Shown here piece after piece: positions 40,671 through 50,308 of a stretch of DNA of 64,000 nt. Each line of letters opens with the position of its first letter. Within the stretch, counting starts at the first letter, position 1. The stretch lies in the NCBI RefSeq assembly GCF_000737785.1, contig NZ_JPRO01000004.1:248001-312000 (forward strand), in the 5' to 3' direction. The translations under genes and the position numbers were made by a program. Below the pieces are notes generated by a model. That model did not search any database. It saw nothing but the letters and a program-made list of their open reading frames with translations, and was not told the DNA's origin. The DNA comes from Chryseobacterium luteum. Lineage in GTDB: Bacteria > Bacteroidota > Bacteroidia > Flavobacteriales > Weeksellaceae.

Positions 40671-41876
40671 ATGAAAATCCTCCACACCGCCGATTGGCAC
40701 CTGGGAAAACGACTGGACCGGTTTTCCCGTCTGGAAGAACAGATTTCAGCAATGGAAGAGATCATCAGTATTGCTGATGAAGAAGACGTTGATCTTATTC
40801 TCGTTGCCGGCGATCTCTTTGACAATTTTACGCCTGGTGTAGAGACTGCTGAACTGTTTTATAAAACCCTGAAACGTTTATCTCAAAATGGAGAACGTCC
40901 TGTTATCGCTATTTCCGGGAATCATGATTCTCCGAATCTGATCAACGCGCCGGATCCTCTGGCACGGGAATGCGGAATTATTTTAATTGGTCATCCTAAA
41001 GCAGAAATTCTTCCTTTCGGGACCGGGCATTTCCAGATTGTCAATTCAAAAGAGGGCTTTATAGAACTTGCATTTGTAAATATTGATTTTCCTGTGCGGA
41101 TTTTACATACGCCTTATGCCAATGAAGTCCGTCTGAAAGAATATTTCGGTGAGAATAAAGAAGAAGAAATCAATAAAGTCCTTTCTGAAACCTGGAAAGA
41201 ACTTGCAGATCAGTTTTGTGACACTTCCGGAGTCAACCTTCTGACCGCTCATTTGTACATGAACAAAAGAGGAGCTGAAATTTTAGAAGAGCCGGATGGT
41301 GAGAAACCCATTAAGATTGGAAATGCAGACCTCATCTTTTCGGATAGTATTCCTAATCAGATTCAGTATACGGCATTGGGCCATCTACATGCCTTTCAAA
41401 ATATCGGAACACAGGAAAAACCTGTTGTTTATTCCTCTTCGCCACTATGCTACAGTTTTAGTGAAGCCGGACAGACCAAATATATTTCAATCGTTGAAGC
41501 GGAACCGGGCCAACCTGTATCATTCATCAAGAAACCTCTTAAAAGTGGGAGGAAATTGGTAAGGAAGACCTTTACTTCCGTTGAAGATAGCGTTCAGTGG
41601 CTGACTAAAAACCCTTATACATTCATTGAGCTGACCCTGGAAAGTGAAACCTTTTTAACCTCTGATGAACGGAGAATGATCTACCAATCCCACAATGGCA
41701 TTGTTCATCTGATCCCTAAAGTTAAAAGCAAGGGGCTTACGGAACAGGAAAGCCCGGAAATTAATCTGAATCAGGATATAGAGCCTTTGTTCAGAGATTA
41801 TTTTAAATCTAAAAATGGCGGCCAGGAAGCCAATGAAGAACTGATGAATTTGTTTAACGAAATTTTAAATGCCTAA
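40671..41876 (+). CDS. sbcD: Exonuclease SbcD
   Basis: Nuclease subunit of SbcCD (Mre11 homologue), which cleaves DNA hairpins and protein-blocked ends. The 401-residue protein has the phosphoesterase motifs: HTADWHLGKRLDRFSRL, LVAGDLFDNF, AISGNHDSPN, LTAHLYM and ALGHLHAFQNIG. The C-terminal cap is of usual length. It is followed by sbcC after a 3-base gap, so both make one operon. Confidence 0.97.
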   Translation: MKILHTADWHLGKRLDRFSRLEEQISAMEEIISIADEEDVDLILVAGDLFDNFTPGVETAELFYKTLKRLSQNGERPVIAISGNHDSPNLINAPDPLARECGIILIGHPKAEILPFGTGHFQIVNSKEGFIELAFVNIDFPVRILHTPYANEVRLKEYFGENKEEEINKVLSETWKELADQFCDTSGVNLLTAHLYMNKRGAEILEEPDGEKPIKIGNADLIFSDSIPNQIQYTALGHLHAFQNIGTQEKPVVYSSSPLCYSFSEAGQTKYISIVEAEPGQPVSFIKKPLKSGRKLVRKTFTSVEDSVQWLTKNPYTFIELTLESETFLTSDERRMIYQSHNGIVHLIPKVKSKGLTEQESPEINLNQDIEPLFRDYFKSKNGGQEANEELMNLFNEILNA

Positions 41877-41879
41877 GCC

Positions 41880-44800
41880 ATGATACCTGTTCAATTAACG
41901 ATCGAAGGTTTATATTCCTACCAGGAGCGCCAGACCATAGATTTTAAAAATCTTACCGATGCGGGATTATTTGGTATTTTCGGTGCTGTAGGTTCCGGAA
42001 AATCATCAATACTTGAGGCTATTTCGTTTGCCCTGTATGGTGAGACGGAACGTTTGAATATGCGTGACAAAAGGGCTTATAACATGATGAATTTAAAGTC
42101 AAGCAGTTCTTATATCGAGTTTGATTTTATCAATTATGAAAATAAACTGTTCCGGGCAACCAGAGATTTCAGGCGAAATTCGAAAAAATTTGAAGATGTA
42201 AAACCTTATTCGGTTACATTTTATGAGTATATTGGTGGAAAATGGATTCCACTGGATCATTCCAATGCGGAAACTATTATTGGGCTGAGTTATTCGTATT
42301 TCAAACGGACCATTATTATTCCGCAGGGACAGTTTAAAGAATTTCTGGAATTGGGCGCTGCAGAACGAACGAATATGATGAAGGATATCTTTAATCTTCA
42401 GCGTTATGATCTTCAGAATAATGCTTCTGCTTTGTACGGGAAAAACAGATCTGAACTGGATCAGCTTGAAGGTCAACTGAAAGGTTTTGAAGAAATCAAT
42501 GAAGAAAATATTCAGCTTCAGAAAGAATTTCTGGTGGAGGATCAGAAAAAGTTCGATGATTCCAATAAAAGGTTTGAAGAGATTTCAACAGCCTATCAAC
42601 AGCTGAAAAATTTAAAAACAGATTTTGAAAGTTTAAAACAAAACAGAGAAAACTTTAATAAGCTTTCCGAACGCAAACCTCAAATGGATGCTTTGGAGGT
42701 GAAAACAGAGCTTTATGACCGCGTATTTCGGGTATTCAATCCTTTAATTGCTGAAAGAAATAAGCTTTCCAAAGAAATGGAAGCCAAACAGGATGAAAAG
42801 GAGCAGCAGATTAAAATTTTGCAGGAAACAGAAAAGGATTTTAAAGCAATTACAGAACAGCTCAGTTTGCTTGAACCCCAGTTTAAAGCATTGGAACAGT
42901 CAAGAGCTCAGGAAAACGACCTGAATCTCATAGTCAAAATTCTGACGTTCTCCAATGAAATCAAAGCACTGAAGGACAGGACGCAAAAAGGTTCGGAAAA
43001 ATTAAAAGAAGTAGAAGAAAACAGAAACAGTATTCAGAAAAAGATTGATACGTTTTCCAAAGATGCGGATATTCTGAAGGAACAGAAGCTGGATTCAGCC
43101 TTACTTTCAGCTGTTGGAAACTGGTTTATTCAACAGAAAAACTTCAAAAAATCACAACTGGAGCAGATCAATAAGATCGAAAACCAACAGAAACAGATCC
43201 GAGCAATTTCTGAGGAACTGAAGCATTTTTCTTTTCACGAAAATTTTAAGGAAGATTTCAGAAGTAAAAAGGAAGCACTGGAAAAAAAGAAAAAGGAGCT
43301 TTCTCAAAAACAGGATCACCTAAAAATCCAAAAGGAATTATCGCGTTTTGCCAGTGAACTCCATGACGGTGAAGCTTGCCCGCTTTGTGGCTCTCCGGAA
43401 CATCCGCATATCGTGGAAATTCAGGACGTCCATACTGAGCTGCAGGACATCCAGGAGAATATTCATGCTGCGGAACAGGAGATCTTAAAAAATCAGACAC
43501 AGGAAACTGAAATTGAAAAAATCTTAGCCCGAAAAAAGATATTTGAAGAGCAGCTGGCCAATGAGCAGAAAGCATTGCTTGAGATTCAGAAAGATATTGA
43601 CCATCACATTCAGCATTTTGTCTGGAAATCATTCAGCCCGGATCATGAAGATGAATTTGAGAAAAAACGCTCGGATTCTTTTGCCATCGAAAAGAAGATC
43701 GAGGAAAACAGCCGGCATATTACTTTGGAAAGGGAAAATCTGGAAAGGGAAAGTAAAACCTTAGAAAAATACAGAAGCGCCCTGGAAACTTTCAGACTGG
43801 AAGAAGCAGCCAAACAGGAGCAGATCAATATCAGCCGTTCCAATCTGAAGACGCTGGACTGGAGCAGCTATGAGCAAAAAACAGTAGCAGAGGTTGAAGA
43901 CGCTTATCACAAACTATTCCAGTTCAATACGGAAACCGAACAGAATTACAAGAAGGCATCAGAACAGGAAAAAGCACTTGCTCCTAAACTGGCGGAACAA
44001 AGAACACTTGTCAGTCAATCTGAAAAACAGATAACGGAGCTTGTAAAAGAAATATCGGAAAATAAAGAAACGATCACTTTAGCGCTCACTGAACAGAATT
44101 TTGCAGATTTTAAAGAAACTGAACATATTTTACAACAGGAAATCAATATCCAGGAAGCCAGAGCTGAAATTCAAAAATTTAAAATTGATTATGAAACTTT
44201 AAGGAAGGTCATTGAAAGTCTGGAATTAAAGCTGAAAGGGCTTTCCTTCGATGATGAGCAGTTTTCTCTGGCTGAAAAACAGTTCACTGAAGCACAGGCT
44301 GATTTGAAACAGATGAATGATGCTGTTGTAAAAATCAGGTCCGAAATTGAAAGACTGGAAAAGGAGTTCCGGAAGAAAGAAGATCTGCTGAAGAATCTTG
44401 CCGGCCTTCAAAAGCGTTCTGAGAATTTAAAGCTGATGATGAACCTGTTTAAAGGAGCCGGCTTTGTACAATATGTTTCCTCTATTTATTTAAGACAGTT
44501 GTGTGATCACGCGAATGTACGTTTCCACAGAATGACAAGGAACCAACTGAGTCTTCAATTGAATGAAAGTAATGATTTTGAGATCATTGATTATTTGAAT
44601 GAAGGCAGAAGCAGAAGCGTAAAAACCCTTTCCGGCGGACAGGCATTCCAGGTTTCATTGAGTCTGGCTCTTGCTTTGGCGGAAAGTGTTCAGGCCAATG
44701 CGAAAGCTGATAAGAATTTCTTTTTTATAGATGAAGGCTTTGGAACCCAGGATACGGAATCGGTAAATATTGTTTTTGAAACTCTGACGAATCTGATGAA

Positions 44801-44915
44801 AGAAAACAGAATCGTAGGGATTATCTCCCATGTCGAAGAGCTTAAAGAAAAGATTCCGACGGCTCTCAACATTGTGAAAGATGAGGAAAGAGGAAGCCTG
44901 ATTGAAATTGTATAA
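41880..44915 (+). CDS. sbcC: Exonuclease subunit SbcC
   Basis: The 1011-residue SMC-like ATPase partner of SbcD (Rad50 homologue). It has Walker A GAVGSGKSS at about 35-43, long coiled coils at about 180-490 and 515-860, the zinc hook CPLC near residue 500, the ABC signature LSGGQAFQVSL near 916, and Walker B FFFIDEGFGTQD. With SbcD it senses and cuts DNA secondary structure such as hairpins, relevant in a window rich in inverted repeats. Confidence 0.97.
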   Translation: MIPVQLTIEGLYSYQERQTIDFKNLTDAGLFGIFGAVGSGKSSILEAISFALYGETERLNMRDKRAYNMMNLKSSSSYIEFDFINYENKLFRATRDFRRNSKKFEDVKPYSVTFYEYIGGKWIPLDHSNAETIIGLSYSYFKRTIIIPQGQFKEFLELGAAERTNMMKDIFNLQRYDLQNNASALYGKNRSELDQLEGQLKGFEEINEENIQLQKEFLVEDQKKFDDSNKRFEEISTAYQQLKNLKTDFESLKQNRENFNKLSERKPQMDALEVKTELYDRVFRVFNPLIAERNKLSKEMEAKQDEKEQQIKILQETEKDFKAITEQLSLLEPQFKALEQSRAQENDLNLIVKILTFSNEIKALKDRTQKGSEKLKEVEENRNSIQKKIDTFSKDADILKEQKLDSALLSAVGNWFIQQKNFKKSQLEQINKIENQQKQIRAISEELKHFSFHENFKEDFRSKKEALEKKKKELSQKQDHLKIQKELSRFASELHDGEACPLCGSPEHPHIVEIQDVHTELQDIQENIHAAEQEILKNQTQETEIEKILARKKIFEEQLANEQKALLEIQKDIDHHIQHFVWKSFSPDHEDEFEKKRSDSFAIEKKIEENSRHITLERENLERESKTLEKYRSALETFRLEEAAKQEQINISRSNLKTLDWSSYEQKTVAEVEDAYHKLFQFNTETEQNYKKASEQEKALAPKLAEQRTLVSQSEKQITELVKEISENKETITLALTEQNFADFKETEHILQQEINIQEARAEIQKFKIDYETLRKVIESLELKLKGLSFDDEQFSLAEKQFTEAQADLKQMNDAVVKIRSEIERLEKEFRKKEDLLKNLAGLQKRSENLKLMMNLFKGAGFVQYVSSIYLRQLCDHANVRFHRMTRNQLSLQLNESNDFEIIDYLNEGRSRSVKTLSGGQAFQVSLSLALALAESVQANAKADKNFFFIDEGFGTQDTESVNIVFETLTNLMKENRIVGIISHVEELKEKIPTALNIVKDEERGSLIEIV

Positions 44916-44932
44916 ACTTTAAAGACCATAAA

Positions 44933-44961
44933 AAACCTCTGCCGAATAACAGCAGAGGTTT
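44933..44961. terminator. Bidirectional terminator
   Basis: AAACCTCTGC pairs perfectly with GCAGAGGTTT around a nine-base loop, between convergent sbcC and the LLM gene. Confidence 0.85.
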
Positions 44962-44965
44962 CATA

Positions 44966-45991
44966 TTATAAATCCTGAATAGCCGGTTTTACTTTTTCAC
45001 CGAACAATTCAATGGATTTCATCATGATATCGTGAGCAGGATCACCAACATCCATATGCCCAATAAATCTTGTGATGCCAAAAATCTCTTTCATGTAAGC
45101 AATTTTACCAGCAACTTCTTCCGGATTTCCAATAAATAAAGCACCTTCTCTTGCTCTTCCTCCGTCATACTGCATTTTCGTGTAAGGAGCCCAGCCTCTG
45201 GTTGCCCCGATCCTGTCCATCTGGGATTTATAGTTATTGAAATATCCGTCTACAACAGCCTTGTCATCGCTTACAAAAGTGTGCGAATGAATAGCGATCT
45301 GCATTTTAGATACATCATGACCCGCTTTTTGATATTCCTGTTTGTAAAATTCCACCAGGTTTTTAAACTGTGCCGGCATTCCTCCGATGATAGCTACCAC
45401 TAAAGGCATACCTAATTTTGCAGCACTTAAAACGGATTGCGGAGTTCCACCCACAGCTCTCCAGATAGACAGTTTACCGTTATTTTTTGCTCTCGGATAA
45501 ACGGTCTGATTCTGCATTGGTGCGCGGAGTTTTCCTGACCAGGTTACATTTTCTTCTGAATTGATCTTTAGCAGCAATTCCAATTTTTCGTCAAAAAGCT
45601 CTTCATAATCGTTTAATGAGTAACCGTAAAGTGGAAATGACTCGATAAAGCTTCCCCTTCCAACGAATATTTCGGCTCTCCCGTCCGATATCAGGTCTAA
45701 GGTTGAAAAGTCTTCATATACTTTCACAGGTTCTGAAGAACTTAAAACGGTAACCCCACTTGCCAGCTTTATATTTTTAGTGATACTTGCCGCTGCGGCC
45801 AGCACCATTTCCGGTGACGAAACCGCATAATCGGGACGGTGATGTTCTCCCATGGCAAAAACATCAATTCCTACCTCATCCATTAATTTTACCTGATCCA
45901 GTATTTCACGGATCTTTACACCCGCATCTCTATATTTTCCGGTAGCCTGATCAACAGCCAGGTCACCAAACATTCCTATTCCTAATTCCAT
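44966..45991 (-). CDS. LLM-class flavin-dependent oxidoreductase
   Basis: A 341-residue TIM-barrel flavin monooxygenase of the bacterial luciferase superfamily: MELGIGMFGDLAVD, GVDVFAMGEHHRPDYAVSSPE (here IDVFAMGEHHRPD), and GRAEIFVGRGSFIESFPLYG. Its substrate is unknown. An earlier in-frame ATG (46108) would add 39 residues unlike the family; the start at 45991 is supported by a -7 box at 46012-46019. Divergent from a TraB-like gene. Confidence 0.9.
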   Translation of the reverse strand: MELGIGMFGDLAVDQATGKYRDAGVKIREILDQVKLMDEVGIDVFAMGEHHRPDYAVSSPEMVLAAAASITKNIKLASGVTVLSSSEPVKVYEDFSTLDLISDGRAEIFVGRGSFIESFPLYGYSLNDYEELFDEKLELLLKINSEENVTWSGKLRAPMQNQTVYPRAKNNGKLSIWRAVGGTPQSVLSAAKLGMPLVVAIIGGMPAQFKNLVEFYKQEYQKAGHDVSKMQIAIHSHTFVSDDKAVVDGYFNNYKSQMDRIGATRGWAPYTKMQYDGGRAREGALFIGNPEEVAGKIAYMKEIFGITRFIGHMDVGDPAHDIMMKSIELFGEKVKPAIQDL

Positions 45992-46011
45992 ATTTTCATA
46001 TTTTAGATCAA

Positions 46012-46019
46012 CAAAATTA
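46012..46019 (-). promoter_or_regulatory. -7 promoter box for the LLM gene
   Basis: The minus strand reads TAATTTTG, 20 bases before the ATG at 45991. Confidence 0.45.
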
Positions 46020-46047
46020 CGAATCAAAAAGATCAAAAACATTGATG

Positions 46048-46077
46048 TTTGATAAGAACGGATTTTACTTATATTTG
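46048..46077 (+). promoter_or_regulatory. Promoter with -33 and -7 boxes for the TraB-like gene
   Basis: TTTG (46048-46051) and TATATTTG (46070-46077) are spaced 18 bases apart, matching the Bacteroidota pattern TTTG-N(about 19)-TAnnTTTG. The ATG at 46100 follows by 22 bases. Confidence 0.6.
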
Positions 46078-46099
46078 GGACCTCCATATAATTTATACA

Positions 46100-46906
46100 A
46101 TGAAACATACCATAACCGCTTTCTTACTTCTGCTGACGACCTTCTTTTTTTCACAAAGCAAAACCGAAATCTACGTCATTGGCAATATCCATGACAGTGT
46201 ACCCAATTATCATCCTAAAATTCTCTTCGATATACTTGATAAAGTAAAGCCGGATATCATTCTTCATGAGGTGGACACTCAGGGAATGAAAGACTATGAA
46301 AACGGTATTAAGATTACAGAAAACGAGATCAAGGCAAGCAATGATTATCGAAAAAAATACCCGAAAACATTAAGGTTTCCTTTTGATTTTGAAGGCAGGA
46401 ATCAATACAGGAAAGACAAAGGAATGGTTCCTACGGATAATTTATCGGTGAAACTGATTGACAGTCTGTATAAAGCAAAAAAATTAGCCCCTTCAGAAGT
46501 GAAAATCTATGAAAGCTTTACCAATATTACCAAAGACCTGATGAAGATTGCAGAATTATCCCCGGAAAATTTTAATAATGCCACCACCGATCAGATTTCT
46601 GAAAAAAGGCAGAATGCCCAATATTCCGAACTTTTAAAGATCATTGAAGCAAGGCCTGAATTTGCGAAAAGATTTGTCGTAAAGCCTGACGGTAAAAAAA
46701 TAAGCTACAGAGACGGATTTAAATTAATGTCCGGATTCTGGGATCTCCGAAACCAGACCATGGCTAAAAACATTTACAAGATTGCAGAAGCCTATCCCGG
46801 TAAAAAAATTGTTGTCCTTACAGGTTTTCTCCACAGGTATTATATTTTAAAAGAGCTGAAAAGAATCAATAACGGCACTTATGTGATCAAAGAATTCTAT
46901 GATTAA
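46100..46906 (+). CDS. TraB-like secreted protein
   Basis: A 268-residue protein with a signal peptide (MKHTITAFLLLLTTFFFSQS). The mature part has IYVIGNIHDSVPNYHPK, PDIILHEVDTQGM and a late VVLTGFLHRYYILKEL, the strand-GxxH order of the TraB/GumN (Tiki-like) fold of putative metalloproteases or erythromycin esterase relatives. The key Glu/His of the family (HEVDTQ, GFLHRY) are present. The role is unknown. Start chosen at 46100 because the promoter with both boxes lies just upstream. Confidence 0.7.
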   Translation: MKHTITAFLLLLTTFFFSQSKTEIYVIGNIHDSVPNYHPKILFDILDKVKPDIILHEVDTQGMKDYENGIKITENEIKASNDYRKKYPKTLRFPFDFEGRNQYRKDKGMVPTDNLSVKLIDSLYKAKKLAPSEVKIYESFTNITKDLMKIAELSPENFNNATTDQISEKRQNAQYSELLKIIEARPEFAKRFVVKPDGKKISYRDGFKLMSGFWDLRNQTMAKNIYKIAEAYPGKKIVVLTGFLHRYYILKELKRINNGTYVIKEFYD

Positions 46907-46935
46907 CAGTTTAAAAAAATTCAATGTTAGAATAA

Positions 46936-46961
46936 AAAATCCAGCCTTTCGGCTGGATTTT
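46936..46961. terminator. Bidirectional terminator
   Basis: AAAATCCAGCC pairs with GGCTGGATTTT around TTTC. It ends the TraB-like gene and the convergent S9 peptidase gene. Confidence 0.85.
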
Positions 46962-46965
46962 GCTG

Positions 46966-49107
46966 TTATTTCTTCAGATATTGGTCAAAGTAGTCCGTCA
47001 CTTTCTGCATCAGGTGAACCCTGTCCTTCCCGATCACATTGTGGGGATGTCCGGGGTATACAAAATAGTCTAGCTGAACTCCGTTGTCTACCGCAGATTT
47101 GATAAATTTAATGGAATGCTGCCATACCACTACATCATCCTGAGCCCCGTGGATCATCAGCAGTTTTCCTTTTAAGTTCTGAACTTTATCCAGAAGATTA
47201 GCCGCAGCATATCCCAGAGGGTTCTCCTCTGGTGTATCCATATATCTTTCACCGTACATGATTTCGTACATTTTCCAGTCGATTACCGGACCTCCGGCAA
47301 CACCCACTTTAAATACATCCGGTTTACGAAGCATGAAGCTTGTCGTCATAAACCCGCCGAAACTCCATCCATGGATTCCCATTCTCTGGGCATCTACATA
47401 AGGAAGGGATTTTAAATAATCCACTCCTTTCATCTGGTCATTCATCTCTGTTGTTCCCAGGTTTCTGAAAACGGCCTGCTCAAACTTCATTCCACGGTTG
47501 GCAGAACCTCTTCCGTCCATTGTGAAAATAATGTACCCGTTCTGAGCCATGTATTCGTACCAAAGGTTTCCGGATGCCGGGAATGTATTGGTCACCAGCT
47601 GAAGATGCGGTCCATTATACAGATAAACGATAACCGGATATTTTTTGCCCGCGTCAAAGTCTGTTGGAAGAATGATTTTTCCGTAAAGCGGTGTTCCGTC
47701 ATCAGCTTTTAATTCTACATTTTTAATTTCAGGTCTCTGATAATTTTTCAATGTATTTTCAGCGGTAAGAATATTGGTTGATTTAGCAGTGTTAGTATTG
47801 ATAATATTCACGGACCTTGGCGTGCCTGCATTGGTGTAGGTATCATAAAGATAATTACCATCGCTGCTTAAAATCCCTGTGTGCACCCCTGATGCATCAT
47901 CCATTCGCTGCATTTTAAAGTTCGTCCAGTTGATCTTATACAGATGTTTTTCAAGAGGAGTTTCTTTGGTAGAAGTGAAATAGATTTCCTTTTTCTTTTC
48001 ATTAAACCCTAAAATATCCGTTACCAGCCAGTCTCCTTTCGTGATTTGGGCAACCAATCCTTTTTCAAGACTGTAGTGGAACAAGTGATTGTATCCTGTT
48101 CTCTGGCTCTGCCAGATAAAATCTGTGTTGGAATTCGGGAAGAAGGTTAGCGGATGCTGAGGCTCCACATATTTATCACTGGCTTCCTCAAATAAAGTTT
48201 TCACCAGGTTTCCTGTTGCAGCATCGTACTGGTTCATTTTTACATGATTCTGCCCGCGGTTCAGAACGCCTACAAAAATATATTTTGAATCAGGGCTCCA
48301 GGTAACGGCCGTTAAATACTGATCTTTTTCGCCTTCAATGTTCAGGAAAGTAGTCGACTGATTTTTGACATTGTAAACTCCCAAAGTGACTTCATGGGAT
48401 TTCTGCCCGGCCATCGGGTATTTGATGTTGTGGTTTACAGCCGGGGTTACAGACCAGTCAATAACGGGATAATCTGCCACCATGGTCTGATCCATTCTGT
48501 AGAACGCTACAGCTTCTGAATTGGGAGCAGGGAAAATTCCCGTATCAATTCCGAATTCATTTCTGTGAACGGTTGCCCCTCCGTTGATGATATTTTCATC
48601 TGAATCGTTGGTTACAGCAACTGTTTTACCATTTTTGCTGACATATAAATTATTCTTTACAGTAAAGGCAAAAGTCTGGTTATCTCCGAACATTTTCATA
48701 TTGGAAGCTTCTCCATCCAATGCAACAGACGTTTTTATTTTCCAGTCGTTTCCGGATTTTTCGATCCAGAACATTTTATTGTTCGCATTGAAATAACCGT
48801 TTGAGCCGCTGATGAATTTAATCTGCGGAACAGCTTTCAGTTTAGCATCAGAAAATGATTTGTTCAGCTGGGTCAAAGACACAAGGGTATCCTGCTTATT
48901 GGTTTTAAGATCAGTCATCAGATACCCGCCTTTTACAGCCTGGATATATGATTTACTGTCAGCAGACCACGAAAACTGGGAGATATTTTTCACCGCAAGA
49001 TTCGTTCTCAGTCCGTTTACTGCTTCCGCCATTGTGAATTTCTGGGTCTGGGCCAATACAGAACTCCCCAAAACCACCATCAATAAAGAAAATTTATATA
49101 ATTTCAT
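46966..49107 (-). CDS. S9 family peptidase, dipeptidyl-peptidase IV type
   Basis: A 713-residue secreted serine peptidase (signal ending VLAQ). Residues about 30-460 are the DPP4 N-terminal propeller; residues 470-713 the alpha/beta hydrolase domain with catalytic Ser in GWSFGGFM (about 579), Asp in HGAQDDVV (about 656) and His in GHPHNV (about 687). It removes Xaa-Pro dipeptides from peptides in the periplasm. The last residues lie at the base of the shared terminator. Confidence 0.93.
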   Translation of the reverse strand: MKLYKFSLLMVVLGSSVLAQTQKFTMAEAVNGLRTNLAVKNISQFSWSADSKSYIQAVKGGYLMTDLKTNKQDTLVSLTQLNKSFSDAKLKAVPQIKFISGSNGYFNANNKMFWIEKSGNDWKIKTSVALDGEASNMKMFGDNQTFAFTVKNNLYVSKNGKTVAVTNDSDENIINGGATVHRNEFGIDTGIFPAPNSEAVAFYRMDQTMVADYPVIDWSVTPAVNHNIKYPMAGQKSHEVTLGVYNVKNQSTTFLNIEGEKDQYLTAVTWSPDSKYIFVGVLNRGQNHVKMNQYDAATGNLVKTLFEEASDKYVEPQHPLTFFPNSNTDFIWQSQRTGYNHLFHYSLEKGLVAQITKGDWLVTDILGFNEKKKEIYFTSTKETPLEKHLYKINWTNFKMQRMDDASGVHTGILSSDGNYLYDTYTNAGTPRSVNIINTNTAKSTNILTAENTLKNYQRPEIKNVELKADDGTPLYGKIILPTDFDAGKKYPVIVYLYNGPHLQLVTNTFPASGNLWYEYMAQNGYIIFTMDGRGSANRGMKFEQAVFRNLGTTEMNDQMKGVDYLKSLPYVDAQRMGIHGWSFGGFMTTSFMLRKPDVFKVGVAGGPVIDWKMYEIMYGERYMDTPEENPLGYAAANLLDKVQNLKGKLLMIHGAQDDVVVWQHSIKFIKSAVDNGVQLDYFVYPGHPHNVIGKDRVHLMQKVTDYFDQYLKK

Positions 49108-49240
49108 TGTATAAAATTGAATCCTTCAAAAATAAGAAATAAAAATCATCCGTTAATAAATGTTAAATTAAAACATTCGTAAAACAGGATTAATGTATTG
49201 ATAAAAATAAATTCTTAACTTAATGGAAAGTTTTTAAGTG

Positions 49241-49597
49241 AATGGTGAATTGTCAATAGTGAATTTTATGCGCATCAATAATTGATCATTAACTTGCGAA
49301 GCAAAATTGATTATTCACATGAAATCCCAAAATGAATGGTGAATCGTCAATAGTGAATTTTATGCGCATCAATAATTGACCATTAACTGGCGAAGCAAAT
49401 TGACTATTCACATGAAATTCAAAATGAATGGTGAGTTGTCAATAGTGAATTTTATGCGCATCAATAATTGACCATTAACCTGCGAAGCAAAATTGACTAT
49501 TCACATGAAATCCCAAAATGAATGGTGAATCGTCAATAGTGAATTTTATGCGCATCAATAATTGACCATTAACTGGCGAAGCAAATTGACTATTCAC
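49241..49597. repeat. Four tandem ~93-bp repeats in ABAB order
   Basis: Four units begin AATGGTGA at 49241, 49335, 49427 and 49521 (steps 94, 92, 94; last unit cut at 77). The core GTCAATAGTGAATTTTATGC and GCGCATCAATAATTGA is constant. Units 1 and 3 share TGCGAAGCAAAATTG, and units 2 and 4 share CTGGCGAAGCAAATTG, so a 186-bp dimer was doubled. Each unit has inverted ends (GTGAATNGTCAAT with ATTGACTATTCAC), able to form hairpins. No ORF spans them. The remaining gap 49108-49240 and 49598-49650 shows nothing else. Confidence 0.95.
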
Positions 49598-49650
49598 TTA
49601 TAAAATCATTTCTTATCCTAAATCAATGACTCGTATACATTCTCTACACT

Positions 49651-49658
49651 AAATTTGC
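49651..49658 (+). promoter_or_regulatory. -7 promoter box for the YceI gene
   Basis: TAAATTTG followed by CAG, 30 bases before the ATG at 49689. Confidence 0.5.
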
Positions 49659-49688
49659 AGTATTAATAACAAACAAAAATACAATACA

Positions 49689-50201
49689 ATGGCAACAAAA
49701 TGGAACCTAGACCCAACGCATAGTGAAATTACTTTCAAAGTAAAACACATGATGATTTCTAACATTAAAGGAAACTTCAGAACTTTCGATGCTGAAATTG
49801 AATCCGAAGACGATACTTTCACCAATGCTAAAACATCTGCTACGATTCAGACTGACTCTGTATTCACGAATAACACAGACAGAGACAACCACTTAAAGTC
49901 CGGTGAATTTTTCAATACAGAGGAATATCCTACAATTACATTTGAATCCCAGGCTTTAAATGATCAAGTAACAGGAAACCTTACTGTAAACGGCATTACA
50001 AAACCTGTCACGCTAGATGTTGACTTCGGTGGGATCAACGTTGACCCTTGGGGAAATACGAAAGCGGGCTTCTCTTTTGAAGGAAAGATCAACAGAAAAG
50101 ATTTCGGACTGAACTGGAACGCAGCTCTTGAAGCCGGAGGTGTGATGGTAAGCGACGAAGTAAAAGTAGCCGGAGAATTACAGTTTGTAAAGCAGGCATA
50201 A
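49689..50201 (+). CDS. YceI family protein
   Basis: A 170-residue protein with the YceI lipocalin-like barrel: WNLDPTHSEITFKVKHMMIS, FFNTEEYPTITFESQAL and DFGLNWNAALEAGGVMVSDE. YceI proteins bind isoprenoids or other lipids. This copy has no signal peptide (MATKWNLD), so it is cytoplasmic, unlike the E. coli form. Its leader follows the repeat array. Confidence 0.93.
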   Translation: MATKWNLDPTHSEITFKVKHMMISNIKGNFRTFDAEIESEDDTFTNAKTSATIQTDSVFTNNTDRDNHLKSGEFFNTEEYPTITFESQALNDQVTGNLTVNGITKPVTLDVDFGGINVDPWGNTKAGFSFEGKINRKDFGLNWNAALEAGGVMVSDEVKVAGELQFVKQA

Positions 50202-50256
50202 TACAAAAATGAATTTGGGAAGAATACCCGAAAACATCTACACTATTATAACATAT

Positions 50257-50291
50257 AAAGGTTCAGGGATTTCTAAAAGCCTTGGACCTTT
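50257..50291 (+). terminator. Intrinsic terminator after the YceI gene
   Basis: AAAGGTTCAGGG pairs with CCTTGGACCTTT (two G-U pairs) around an 11-base loop, followed by TTT. Confidence 0.65.
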
Positions 50292-50308
50292 TTAATGACC
50301 TTCTATTT

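Noticed and set aside
40671..44915. Phage-defence nuclease system
   Set aside because: The pair has the full SbcD and SbcC motifs and order of a housekeeping repair complex, with no defence genes near.
49241..49597. CRISPR array
   Set aside because: The whole units, not short repeats, are conserved; there are no unique spacers and no cas genes.
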